The notes under the pieces were generated by a model that was not told the DNA's origin, ran no database searches, and worked only from the letters and a program-made list of their open reading frames with translations. Shown here piece after piece: positions 6,173-12,618 of a DNA stretch of 14,536 nucleotides. Both the position numbers and the translations under genes were made by a program. This stretch comes from JAFAXD01 sp035472475 (GTDB taxonomy: Bacteria; Pseudomonadota; Alphaproteobacteria; Rhizobiales; Xanthobacteraceae), in assembly GCA_035472475.1 (NCBI GenBank), contig DATIPA010000223.1, forward strand, positions 1 to 14,536. The letters run 5' to 3'. Numbering within the stretch: position 1 is the first letter of the stretch; each line of letters begins with the position of its first letter.

Positions 6173-6900
6173 TCCGCGTCGTAGAGCGCGCTCTCGCGAA
6201 AATCCTCGGCGGCGAGCGCTGGTCCAACCAGAACAAGTGCGGTGCGATCGACGCCTTCGGCGGCGACTTTGGTCGCGATATCGCTCAGCGTGCCATACAC
6301 GATCCGCTCATCCGGCCAGCTCGCGCGCGCGACCACAATCGCCGGGCAGTCCGCGCCGTAGAACGCGACCAGCTCCGACGCCGTCTGTTCGATCGCCTGG
6401 ACCGCGAGGTGGATCGCGAGAGTTGCGCCGGTCGCGGCGAACGCGGCGAGCTGTTCGCGCTCCGGCATCCGCGATGCGCGTCCCGGCACGCGCGTCAGCA
6501 CCACGCTTTGCGCAATCTCCGGCACCGTGAGTTCGCGACCCAGCGCCGCCGCAGCTGCGGCAAACGCCGGTACGCCGGGCGTGATCGTGTAAGGGATATG
6601 GCGCCGTCGCAGCCGGCGGGTCTGTTCGGCAAGGGCGCTGTAGATCGAGAGATCGCCGGAATGCAGCCGCGCCACGTCGTGACCGGCGGCGTGCGCCGCG
6701 ACGAATTCCTGTTCGATCTCGTCAAGCGACATCGGCGCGGTGTCGATGATGCGCGCGCCGGGCGGACAATGCGCGAGCAGTGCGGCCGGCACCAGGGAGC
6801 CCGCATAGAGGCAGACCGGGCAGCGCGCGATCAGGTCGCGCCCGCGCAGCGTGATCAGATCGGCCGCGCCCGGTCCGGCACCAATGAAATGGACGGTCAC
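6139..6900 (-). CDS. cobM: Precorrin-4 C11-methyltransferase CobM
   Basis: A 253-residue tetrapyrrole methylase (CbiF/CobM type) that methylates C11 of precorrin-4 to give precorrin-5, using S-adenosylmethionine. Visible motifs are the glycine-rich HFIGAGPGAADLITLRG (4-20), the CobM/CbiF signature YAGSLV (32-37), RLHSGDLSIYSAL around 78-90, and TPGVPAF (107-113). These distinguish it from CobI and CobJ. The start is GTG at 6900, giving MTVHFIGAG as in the family, with GGAG 7 bases upstream and a GTGA overlap with the cobE stop, so translation is probably coupled to cobE. Its last 34 bases overlap the 3' end of cbiD on the other strand. Read-through past its stop would make RNA antisense to the whole of cbiD. 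Confidence 0.96.
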   Translation of the reverse strand: MTVHFIGAGPGAADLITLRGRDLIARCPVCLYAGSLVPAALLAHCPPGARIIDTAPMSLDEIEQEFVAAHAAGHDVARLHSGDLSIYSALAEQTRRLRRRHIPYTITPGVPAFAAAAAALGRELTVPEIAQSVVLTRVPGRASRMPEREQLAAFAATGATLAIHLAVQAIEQTASELVAFYGADCPAIVVARASWPDERIVYGTLSDIATKVAAEGVDRTALVLVGPALAAEDFRESALYDADYRRRFRGAGS

Positions 6901-7283
6901 GGCTTGGCTCCGGTTGTGGCCAACGCGCAGGTCGCCGGTCCCACCACGATGCGCGCGACAAGCAAACGCGCCGACGGACCACCCGCCGCCAGCGCGGCCG
7001 CTTCGGCGACGGACGAGATCCCCATGTGCCGCCGCACGCGCTCCGAGTGCGTTACCGTGCGCGCGTCGACGGCGGCGAGATCGGCGGCCTGCACCAGCAC
7101 AAGATGCACGCCGAGCGCAGCTGCCGCTGCGGCGATGCCGGGCTCGGCTTCCTTGGCCTTTGCGGTTGCGATCAGGTCGAGCGATGTCGCGCCAAGTCCG
7201 CTCTCCGTCAGCGCGGCCGCGATCGCGGCCGCGATCTCGGCCGCCGCAGCTCCTTTGCGGCATCCGACGCCGGCGATGATCAT
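6897..7283 (-). CDS. cobE: CobE, stand-alone CbiG C-terminal-like protein
   Basis: A 128-residue protein equal to the C-terminal domain of CbiG. The opening IIAGVGCRKGA, the central EPGIAAAAAALG, the HMGISSVAEAAAL segment and the ending ATCALATTG are typical of CobE. CobE is needed for aerobic cobalamin synthesis, but its reaction is not settled; binding or handing on of pathway intermediates has been suggested. The ATG at 7283 is chosen because it makes an ATGA overlap with the cobL stop and begins like known CobE proteins; an in-frame ATG at 7301 would add six residues and has no ribosome site. It ends in a GTGA overlap with cobM. Here it sits in a pathway that has CbiD but lacks the N-terminal lactone-opening half of CbiG, which bears on how the C20 fragment is removed. 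Confidence 0.87.
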   Translation of the reverse strand: MIIAGVGCRKGAAAAEIAAAIAAALTESGLGATSLDLIATAKAKEAEPGIAAAAAALGVHLVLVQAADLAAVDARTVTHSERVRRHMGISSVAEAAALAAGGPSARLLVARIVVGPATCALATTGAKP

Positions 7284-8527
7284 CGCTTGACGAAGCTCCA
7301 TTGGGTGATCGGCATTGCCGGATGCCAGCCGGTTTTGCCGCCGATCGGTTCGGCGCGCGCAATGGCGATGCGGGTGAGATCGCCGCCGAGCGCGGCGTGC
7401 CGCGCGATCAGCAATGTCTCGGTCTCAAGCGTCACCGCGTTGACGACGAGGCGGCCGCCATGGCGCAGCGCCGTGGCGCATTGATCGAGCACGCCCGGTT
7501 CGCCGGCGCCGCCGCCGATGAAAATCGCGTCCGGTGCGGCGAGGCCTGCGAGTGCCGCCGGCGCCTGACCGTGAACGATCTCGAGGCCGGGCACCCCGAG
7601 CGCGGCGGCGTTGCGTGCAATCCGGCCGGCGCGTTCGGCGCGCGCCTCGACCGCGATCGCCCGCAGCGACGGATCGGCCAGCATCCATTCGATCGCAACC
7701 GAACCGGCGCCGGCGCCAATGTCCCATAGTCGCTCGCCCCGCCGGGGTGCCAGCGCTGAGAGCGTGAGCGCGCGGACCTGCCGCTTGGTGATCTGACCGT
7801 CGTGCTCGAACAACGCGTCGGGCAGGCCCGGTGCGCGCGCGATGATGCGCGCACCGTCGGATGCGACCACGTCGATCGCAATCGTGTTGAGCGGATCGAC
7901 CTCGGTGAAGTCGAACGCCGCGGCCGTGGCATGACGCACGCGCTCGCGCGCGCCGCCCAGCGCCTCCAGCACGGTCAGCCGGGATGCGCCAAACCCAGCC
8001 TCGGCCAGGAGGCGGGCGAGCGCGGCCGGCGCGTCGCCGTCGGTGGTGAGCGCAAAAATGCGGGCCTGCGGTTGCAGGTGCGGGCGGATCAGATCGAGCG
8101 AACGGCCGTTGAGCGCAACCAGGGTCGTGTCCGCCAAGGACCAGCCGAGCCGGGCGGCCGCGAGGCTGAAGGCGGACGGCGCCGGTACCGTCAGTATTTC
8201 CTCGGCCGCCACCCGCCGGGCCAGTAAAGCCCCGATTCCGTAGTGAAACGGGTCCCCGGAGGCCAGCACGCAGACCTGGCGGGGGCGTTCCGCCACCACG
8301 TCGTCGACCGCCCGGCCAAACGGGCTCGGCCAGGGACGCGCCGCCCCCCGGACCAGGGAGGCGGCGAGCCGCAGGTGGCGCTCGCCCCCGAACACGATCT
8401 CCGCGCGTGAAATCAGGTCCCGGGCTACCGGGCTCAACCCTACAATGCCGTCCTCGCCGATGCCGACGATGGACAGCCAGCGGTGTGGCGCGGCATTCTC
8501 ACGTAAAACGGGGTCGGCAGACGCCAT
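7280..8527 (-). CDS. cobL: Bifunctional precorrin-6Y C5,15-methyltransferase (decarboxylating) CobL
   Basis: A 415-residue fusion of a CbiE-like and a CbiT-like methyltransferase, the normal size for CobL. It methylates C5 and C15 of precorrin-6B and removes the C12 acetate carboxyl, giving precorrin-8. The N-terminal half has GIGEDG (22-27), ASGDPFHYGIG (89-99) and PAPSAFSLAAARLGW (115-129). The C-terminal half has the linker EHDGQITKRQVR (241-252) and the Rossmann S-adenosylmethionine motif WDIGAGAGSVAIEW (268-281). The ATG at 8527 is preferred because of a GAGGAT Shine-Dalgarno at 8535-8540; a longer frame reaches an ATG at 8725, but that would run through cobK. The start codon lies in a CATG that also holds the cobK start on the other strand. 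It overlaps cobE by 4 bases. Confidence 0.96.
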   Translation of the reverse strand: MASADPVLRENAAPHRWLSIVGIGEDGIVGLSPVARDLISRAEIVFGGERHLRLAASLVRGAARPWPSPFGRAVDDVVAERPRQVCVLASGDPFHYGIGALLARRVAAEEILTVPAPSAFSLAAARLGWSLADTTLVALNGRSLDLIRPHLQPQARIFALTTDGDAPAALARLLAEAGFGASRLTVLEALGGARERVRHATAAAFDFTEVDPLNTIAIDVVASDGARIIARAPGLPDALFEHDGQITKRQVRALTLSALAPRRGERLWDIGAGAGSVAIEWMLADPSLRAIAVEARAERAGRIARNAAALGVPGLEIVHGQAPAALAGLAAPDAIFIGGGAGEPGVLDQCATALRHGGRLVVNAVTLETETLLIARHAALGGDLTRIAIARAEPIGGKTGWHPAMPITQWSFVKR

Positions 8528-9272
8528 GCAACGTATCCTCATCCTCGGCGGAACCGCGGAAGCGCGCCAGCTCGCGCAAGAACTCGCGGGCCGCGAGGAT
8601 TTCACGGTAACCCTTTCGCTCGCGGGCCGAACCGCGGCGCCGGCGCCGCAGGGCGTCCCGGTGCGTGTCGGCGGGTTCGGCGGCAGCAAGGGCCTTGCTA
8701 AATATCTCGCGGCCGAGCGCATCAACGTTCTGATCGACGCGACCCACCCTTATGCCGCGACCATGTCCGATAGCGCCGCCCGCGCGGTTCAATTGATCGA
8801 CGTGCGGCTGCTGGCGCTGCGCCGCCCGCCCTGGGTCGCGGTCGAAGGCGACCGCTGGACCGAGGTCGCAGACGCACAGCACGCCGTCACGGCACTCGGC
8901 CAGGATCCGCGGCATGTCTTTCTGACCTTGGGCCGCCAGGAGCTTGGCCCGTTCCGGCAGGCTCCGCAGCATCATTACCTGATCCGCAGCGTCGATCCGA
9001 TCTCGCCACCGCTGGCGGTGCCGCACGCGACCTACTTGACCGCTCGCGGGCCGTTCACCGAGGCCGACGACCTCGCCTTGCTCAAGGAGCACAGCATCGA
9101 CGCGGTCGTATCGAAGAACAGCGGCGGCCCCGCCACCTACAGCAAGATCGCCGCAGCGCGCGCGCTCGGGATCGAGGTGATCATGATCACCCGGCCGCAG
9201 CTCCCGGAGATGCCGTCGGTCGACACGGTCGAGGCGGTTCTGGACTGGCTCGCTCACGCCGAGACCTCTTGA
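8526..9272 (+). CDS. cobK: Precorrin-6A reductase CobK
   Basis: A 248-residue NADPH-dependent reductase that reduces the macrocycle of precorrin-6A to precorrin-6B. Motifs in order are the dinucleotide-binding start ILILGGTAEAR (4-14), TLSLAGRT (29-36), VRVGGFGG (47-53), VLIDATHPYAA (68-78), LTARGPF (171-177) and VSKNSGG (195-201). The ATG at 8526 gives MQRILILGG, as expected for the family; an ATG at 8445 in the same frame would lie inside cobL. The ribosome site is poor (GGGG 12 bases upstream). The gene is opposed to all its minus-strand neighbours. Its start codon shares CATG with cobL, and its last 19 bases overlap the end of cobJ. It therefore fills the whole space between cobJ and cobL on the antisense strand. 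Confidence 0.95.
   Translation: MQRILILGGTAEARQLAQELAGREDFTVTLSLAGRTAAPAPQGVPVRVGGFGGSKGLAKYLAAERINVLIDATHPYAATMSDSAARAVQLIDVRLLALRRPPWVAVEGDRWTEVADAQHAVTALGQDPRHVFLTLGRQELGPFRQAPQHHYLIRSVDPISPPLAVPHATYLTARGPFTEADDLALLKEHSIDAVVSKNSGGPATYSKIAAARALGIEVIMITRPQLPEMPSVDTVEAVLDWLAHAETS
8535..8540 (-). promoter_or_regulatory. cobL ribosome-binding site inside cobK
   Basis: On the minus strand GAGGAT, with 7 bases before the cobL ATG at 8527, is the best Shine-Dalgarno match near that start and supports it. On the plus strand the same bases are codons of the conserved ILIL strand at the CobK N-terminus (ATC CTC repeats). The cobL initiation signal and a conserved CobK protein motif therefore use the same bases. 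Confidence 0.6.
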
Positions 9273-10018
9273 CCGATGCGCGGCGTATAGACGAGCGGCG
9301 AGCGCCCCGGTCGCTCGATCAAACGTGTCTGCGCGCTGCCCACGATCACAAGCGTTGCCATATCGGCGACGGACGGATCCGCCTTTGCAATAGACGTGAT
9401 GTTCACATGCTCGTCCGGGCGGCCGACGGCGCGGCCGAAGATCACCGGCGTCGTATCCGGCAGGTGGGCGCGCAGCCGCTCGAACGCCTTGCCGAGCTGC
9501 CAGGGGCGGGCGCGCGATACCGGATTATAGAGCGCGATGACAAAACCGGCGTTGGCGGCGGCATCGAGCCGTCGCTCGATCACGTCCCACGGTTTGAGAT
9601 TGTCCGAGAGCGAGAGCGCGCAGAAGTCATGTCCGAGCGGCGCGCCGACGCGGGCCGCTACCGCCAGCATGGCGGTGATGCCGGGGACGACCGCGACCTC
9701 GAGCGCGCGCCAGGCCGGGGGACCCGCTTCGATTTCGGCGCAGACCGCCGCCGCCATGGCGAACACGCCCGCGTCCCCGCCGGAGACAAGCGCGACCCCC
9801 GCACCATCGGCCGCGTGACGTAGCGCCGCCTGGGCGCGGGCGCCTTCTTCCCGGTTATCGGACGGATATCGCGCCTGTCCGGGAACCGCCGGGACCCGCC
9901 CCAGATAAGGACCGTAGCCGTACAGTGCCTGCGCCTCGGCAAGGGCCGCCGCGGCCTCCGGCGTGACTTGGTTTGGTGCCCCGGGACCGATTCCGATGAC
10001 GGTCACGCGTCCGCTCAC
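9254..10018 (-). CDS. cobJ: Precorrin-3B C17-methyltransferase CobJ (ring contraction)
   Basis: A 254-residue tetrapyrrole methylase. CobJ methylates C17 of precorrin-3B and brings about the ring contraction that expels C20 from the macrocycle, giving precorrin-4. Motifs are VIGIGPG (7-13), SGGDAGVFAMA (79-89), VVPGITAMLAVAARVGAPLG (110-129), SLSDNLKPW (136-144) and LYNPVS (163-168). The SLSDNLKPW segment separates CobJ/CbiH from the other methylases. The length matches the family. The start is GTG at 10018 in a GTGA overlap with the cobI stop, which suggests translational coupling. The 3' end overlaps the convergent cobK by 19 bases. It is the last gene of the coupled string cobN-cobG-cobH-cobI-cobJ. 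Confidence 0.96.
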   Translation of the reverse strand: MSGRVTVIGIGPGAPNQVTPEAAAALAEAQALYGYGPYLGRVPAVPGQARYPSDNREEGARAQAALRHAADGAGVALVSGGDAGVFAMAAAVCAEIEAGPPAWRALEVAVVPGITAMLAVAARVGAPLGHDFCALSLSDNLKPWDVIERRLDAAANAGFVIALYNPVSRARPWQLGKAFERLRAHLPDTTPVIFGRAVGRPDEHVNITSIAKADPSVADMATLVIVGSAQTRLIERPGRSPLVYTPRIGQEVSA

Positions 10019-10755
10019 GGCGCCTTCTCCCAGCCGGGCACCAACACGATCGCAAAATACGGCGCTGTGTCGTCCGTCTTCTCTATCAGCGGCAGCATGA
10101 CGGCGTTGCCCATGGTCGCACGCTCAATATAGATGGCACGCTTGAGCCGTCCGGTGCGCTCGAGCGCCGTGCGAACCTTGGCGAGGTTGCGGCCGATTTT
10201 CATGATCACGACGGCGTCCGCGTCGGCGAGCCTGCGCTCGAATTCGCTGGCCGGCAGCGTCGCGGGCAGGACAACAAACACATCGTCGCCCTGCGCGATC
10301 GGCATTGCCGCCTCCGACCAGCCCCCGGACATCCCGGTGACACCCGCCACGATCTCGGTCGGATAGCGCCGCGCCAGGCGCACGTGCAAATGCATAAATG
10401 ACCCGTAGAACAGCGGATCGCCTTCGCAGATCACCGCAACCGTGCGCCCCGCGTCGAGATGCGCGGCGATGGCCGTAGCGGCCTCGTCGTAGAACGCGCG
10501 CATCGCATTGCGATAGGCGTCGCAGTCCTTCGCGACCTCGGTGGTCATCGGATAGCGCAGCGCCAGTTCTTCGGTTCCGGCGCGCAGGTGCTCGGCCGCG
10601 ATCGTGCGCGCGTTGCCGGCGCTGCCGTTCCTGGCAAAGTGCGCGACCAGATCGGCGTCGTGCAGCGCGCGCACGGCTTTGAGTGTCATCAACTCGGGAT
10701 CGCCGGGGCCGACCCCGACCCCGATCAGTCGTCCGCTGTTGGTGATCTCGCTCAT
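10015..10755 (-). CDS. cobI: Precorrin-2 C20-methyltransferase CobI
   Basis: A 246-residue tetrapyrrole methylase that adds the C20 methyl group to precorrin-2, giving precorrin-3A and committing the intermediate to corrins rather than siroheme. Motifs are LIGVGVGPGDPELMTLKAVR (10-29), ICEGDPLFYGSFMHLHVRL (109-127) and VAGVTGMSGG (136-145). The CEGDPLFYGSFMHLH stretch is the CobI/CbiL signature. The ATG at 10755 sits in an ATGA overlap with the cobH stop, and the gene ends in a GTGA overlap with cobJ, so it is embedded in a tightly coupled string. Sequence alone does not show whether it takes metal-free precorrin-2 or cobalt-factor II. CobG and CobN in the same string favour the metal-free substrate. 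Confidence 0.96.
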   Translation of the reverse strand: MSEITNSGRLIGVGVGPGDPELMTLKAVRALHDADLVAHFARNGSAGNARTIAAEHLRAGTEELALRYPMTTEVAKDCDAYRNAMRAFYDEAATAIAAHLDAGRTVAVICEGDPLFYGSFMHLHVRLARRYPTEIVAGVTGMSGGWSEAAMPIAQGDDVFVVLPATLPASEFERRLADADAVVIMKIGRNLAKVRTALERTGRLKRAIYIERATMGNAVMLPLIEKTDDTAPYFAIVLVPGWEKAP

Positions 10756-11387
10756 GACGTCGGCCGCGCCAATGCGTTGACCGCGGCGGCCGTCATGGCA
10801 CTTCCGCCAAGACGCCCGCGCACGATCAGGAACGGAATGTTGTGCGCGCCGCGCGCCAGCGCGTCCTTTGACTCGGCGGCGCCGACAAACCCGACCGGCA
10901 TGCCGATAATGGCAGCCGGGTGCGGGGCGCCGGCGTCGAGCACCTCCAGCAAATGAAAGAGCGCGGTCGGCGCGTTACCGATCGCGACCAGCGCGCCCTT
11001 GAGCCGATCCGCCCACAGCTCGAGGGCCGCTGCCGAACGCGTGGTACCAAGTCGTTGCGCGAGCCCCGATACGCGCGGGTCGTTGAGGGTACAGACGACG
11101 TCGTTTCGTGCCGGCAGGAACCGGCGGATGATGCCGTGCGCGACCATCTCGGCGTCGCACAGGATCGGTGCGCCGCCGTCAAGCGCGGTGCGGGCGGCAG
11201 CGACGAAATCGGGAGCAAACGTAATCTCTCTCGCGGCTTCCACCAGTCCGCAGGCGTGGATCATGCGAACCGCGATCACCGCCTCATCGTCGGAGAAACG
11301 CGCGAGGTCCGCCTCCGACCGGATGATCGCAAACGAGCGTTCATAGATCGCGGCGCCATCGCGCAGGTAATTATATGGTTCACGCAT
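10752..11387 (-). CDS. cobH: Precorrin-8X methylmutase CobH
   Basis: A 211-residue mutase that moves the methyl group from C11 to C12 of precorrin-8X, forming hydrogenobyrinic acid. The expected catalytic histidine is His44 in RMIHACG, matching His43 of the structurally known enzyme. Other family motifs are AIGNAPTALF (135-144), IIGMPVGFVGAAESK (160-174) and the C-terminal RGRLGGSAMTAAAVNAL (190-206). The ATG at 11387 begins MREPYNYLRD with GAGG 6 bases upstream; the frame is open further upstream, but that part lies inside cobG and does not resemble CobH. It overlaps cobG by 8 bases and cobI by 4 (ATGA). Confidence 0.97.
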   Translation of the reverse strand: MREPYNYLRDGAAIYERSFAIIRSEADLARFSDDEAVIAVRMIHACGLVEAAREITFAPDFVAAARTALDGGAPILCDAEMVAHGIIRRFLPARNDVVCTLNDPRVSGLAQRLGTTRSAAALELWADRLKGALVAIGNAPTALFHLLEVLDAGAPHPAAIIGMPVGFVGAAESKDALARGAHNIPFLIVRGRLGGSAMTAAAVNALARPTS

Positions 11388-12618
11388 GCGCGGCCTCGCC
11401 CGGTGCGACGCGTGCGAACTCGGACGCGATGTCTGCCGGATTAACGTAGGCGTTCGGCACCGCGCGAGCCGAGCCATGGTGGACGATCCCGCAGCCGCGC
11501 TCGGTCCCCACGATGGTGAGCGCTGCAGCCCCGGGATGCGCGCAGCCCTTGCGGCAGCCCGACACGTGAACCGCAATTCCGCGACTCGGCAATTGCGCAA
11601 GCCCTGCGATTTGCGCCGCGAGCGCACGCGACGCGATCAATCCGGACCCGCACGCGGGCCTGCCGGGACAGGCGACGATCCGCCGGCGTGGATCATCTGC
11701 CCGCACGATGAAGTCGAGCCGTTCGGCCTCGCGCGCCAGCGTGACGGCGTCTGTTTGGCGAACGCCGATCAATAATACGGAACGGTCGGGCGCCGGGCGC
11801 ACTACGCTGACCCCGCGGTCGGCCGCGGCGCGAACCAAATCCGTCAGGACATCGGCGCGTGCGTGTCCGAACGCGAGCGCGACCCCAAGCGCAAACCGAT
11901 CGTCACGCAGCGGATGCAAGCCGATGATCTCCGGCGCCGGCCGCGGCTGCGGCCGTGAGACGTCGCGCCGCAGGCAGGACCGATTCTGGAATGCCGCGAG
12001 CCCTTCGCTCCGCAACAGGTCCGCAGCGCGCGCATCGCCGCGCGCCGCGATCGCGCGCAGCAGGTCAAGAACGACATCGACCGCGCCGGAGGTCGGGATC
12101 GATCCAAGCGGCGTCGCTGTTGCGGCGTCACCCGCCAGCGCAACCTGGAAGCAAGGGCCGCCGTTTGTGTTGATCGCCCGCAGCCGCACGTCGGCAGCCA
12201 GCGCGTCGAGATGCAGCGTGCCGCCGTCATCGACGATCACCGAGACTTTGGGGGCGAGCGTTAATCCTGCGGCATCGATGGCGGCTCGCAAGGCCGCGGC
12301 GATCTCGGATGCGTCGACCAGCGCCGCCGGATCGCTAACCAGGGGATTGGTGATGATCGGGAGGCCCTGCACGGCAATGCCAAGCTGCTCGGTGTCGGCC
12401 GCGAACAGCGGCGCGGATTGCGCCGACAGACCGCGCACCTGCAAGCTGCCGCGCGCGCTCACCTCGATGGTGCCGTTGCCATGCCGCTCCGCTGCCGCGC
12501 AGAACGCGATGAAGCGCGCGGGCGTGACGCGGTCTGCCGGTACGAACCGGGCCAGCAGCCCGTCGCCGGTCTGCATCGGCGTGAACAAGGTCGGGCAGAC
12601 GCCGCGGCTCGCGCTCAT
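11380..12618 (-). CDS. cobG: Precorrin-3B synthase CobG (oxygen-dependent)
   Basis: A 412-residue protein related to sulfite/nitrite reductases. CobG is a 4Fe-4S, non-haem-iron monooxygenase that uses O2 to hydroxylate C20 of precorrin-3A and form the gamma-lactone of precorrin-3B. The N-terminus has a ferredoxin-like half-domain with DGLLARFVP and ARGSLQVRGL (about 55-64). The iron-sulfur ligands fit C-X5-C (Cys317, Cys323 in CPGRPAC) and C-X3-C (Cys355, Cys359 in SGCRKGC). It is somewhat shorter than the classical Pseudomonas denitrificans enzyme as I remember it. The ATG at 12618 forms an ATGA overlap with the cobN stop. Its presence is the best evidence that ring contraction here follows the aerobic route, which makes the accompanying CbiD notable. 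Confidence 0.95.
   Translation of the reverse strand: MSASRGVCPTLFTPMQTGDGLLARFVPADRVTPARFIAFCAAAERHGNGTIEVSARGSLQVRGLSAQSAPLFAADTEQLGIAVQGLPIITNPLVSDPAALVDASEIAAALRAAIDAAGLTLAPKVSVIVDDGGTLHLDALAADVRLRAINTNGGPCFQVALAGDAATATPLGSIPTSGAVDVVLDLLRAIAARGDARAADLLRSEGLAAFQNRSCLRRDVSRPQPRPAPEIIGLHPLRDDRFALGVALAFGHARADVLTDLVRAAADRGVSVVRPAPDRSVLLIGVRQTDAVTLAREAERLDFIVRADDPRRRIVACPGRPACGSGLIASRALAAQIAGLAQLPSRGIAVHVSGCRKGCAHPGAAALTIVGTERGCGIVHHGSARAVPNAYVNPADIASEFARVAPGEAAHA

Noticed and set aside
6900..7362. Long N-terminal extension of cobM up to position 7362
   Set aside because: The extension is arginine- and alanine-rich, lies in cobE and cobL in another frame, and the GTG at 6900 gives the family N-terminus with a ribosome site.
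8527..8725. Extended cobL start at 8725
   Set aside because: The extra 66 residues are antisense to cobK and unlike CobL; the ATG at 8527 has a better ribosome site and gives the expected length.
11387..11627. Extended cobH start at 11627
   Set aside because: The extra residues are a frame-shifted reading of cobG, including the DNA coding for its cysteine motifs; CobH homology starts at 11387.
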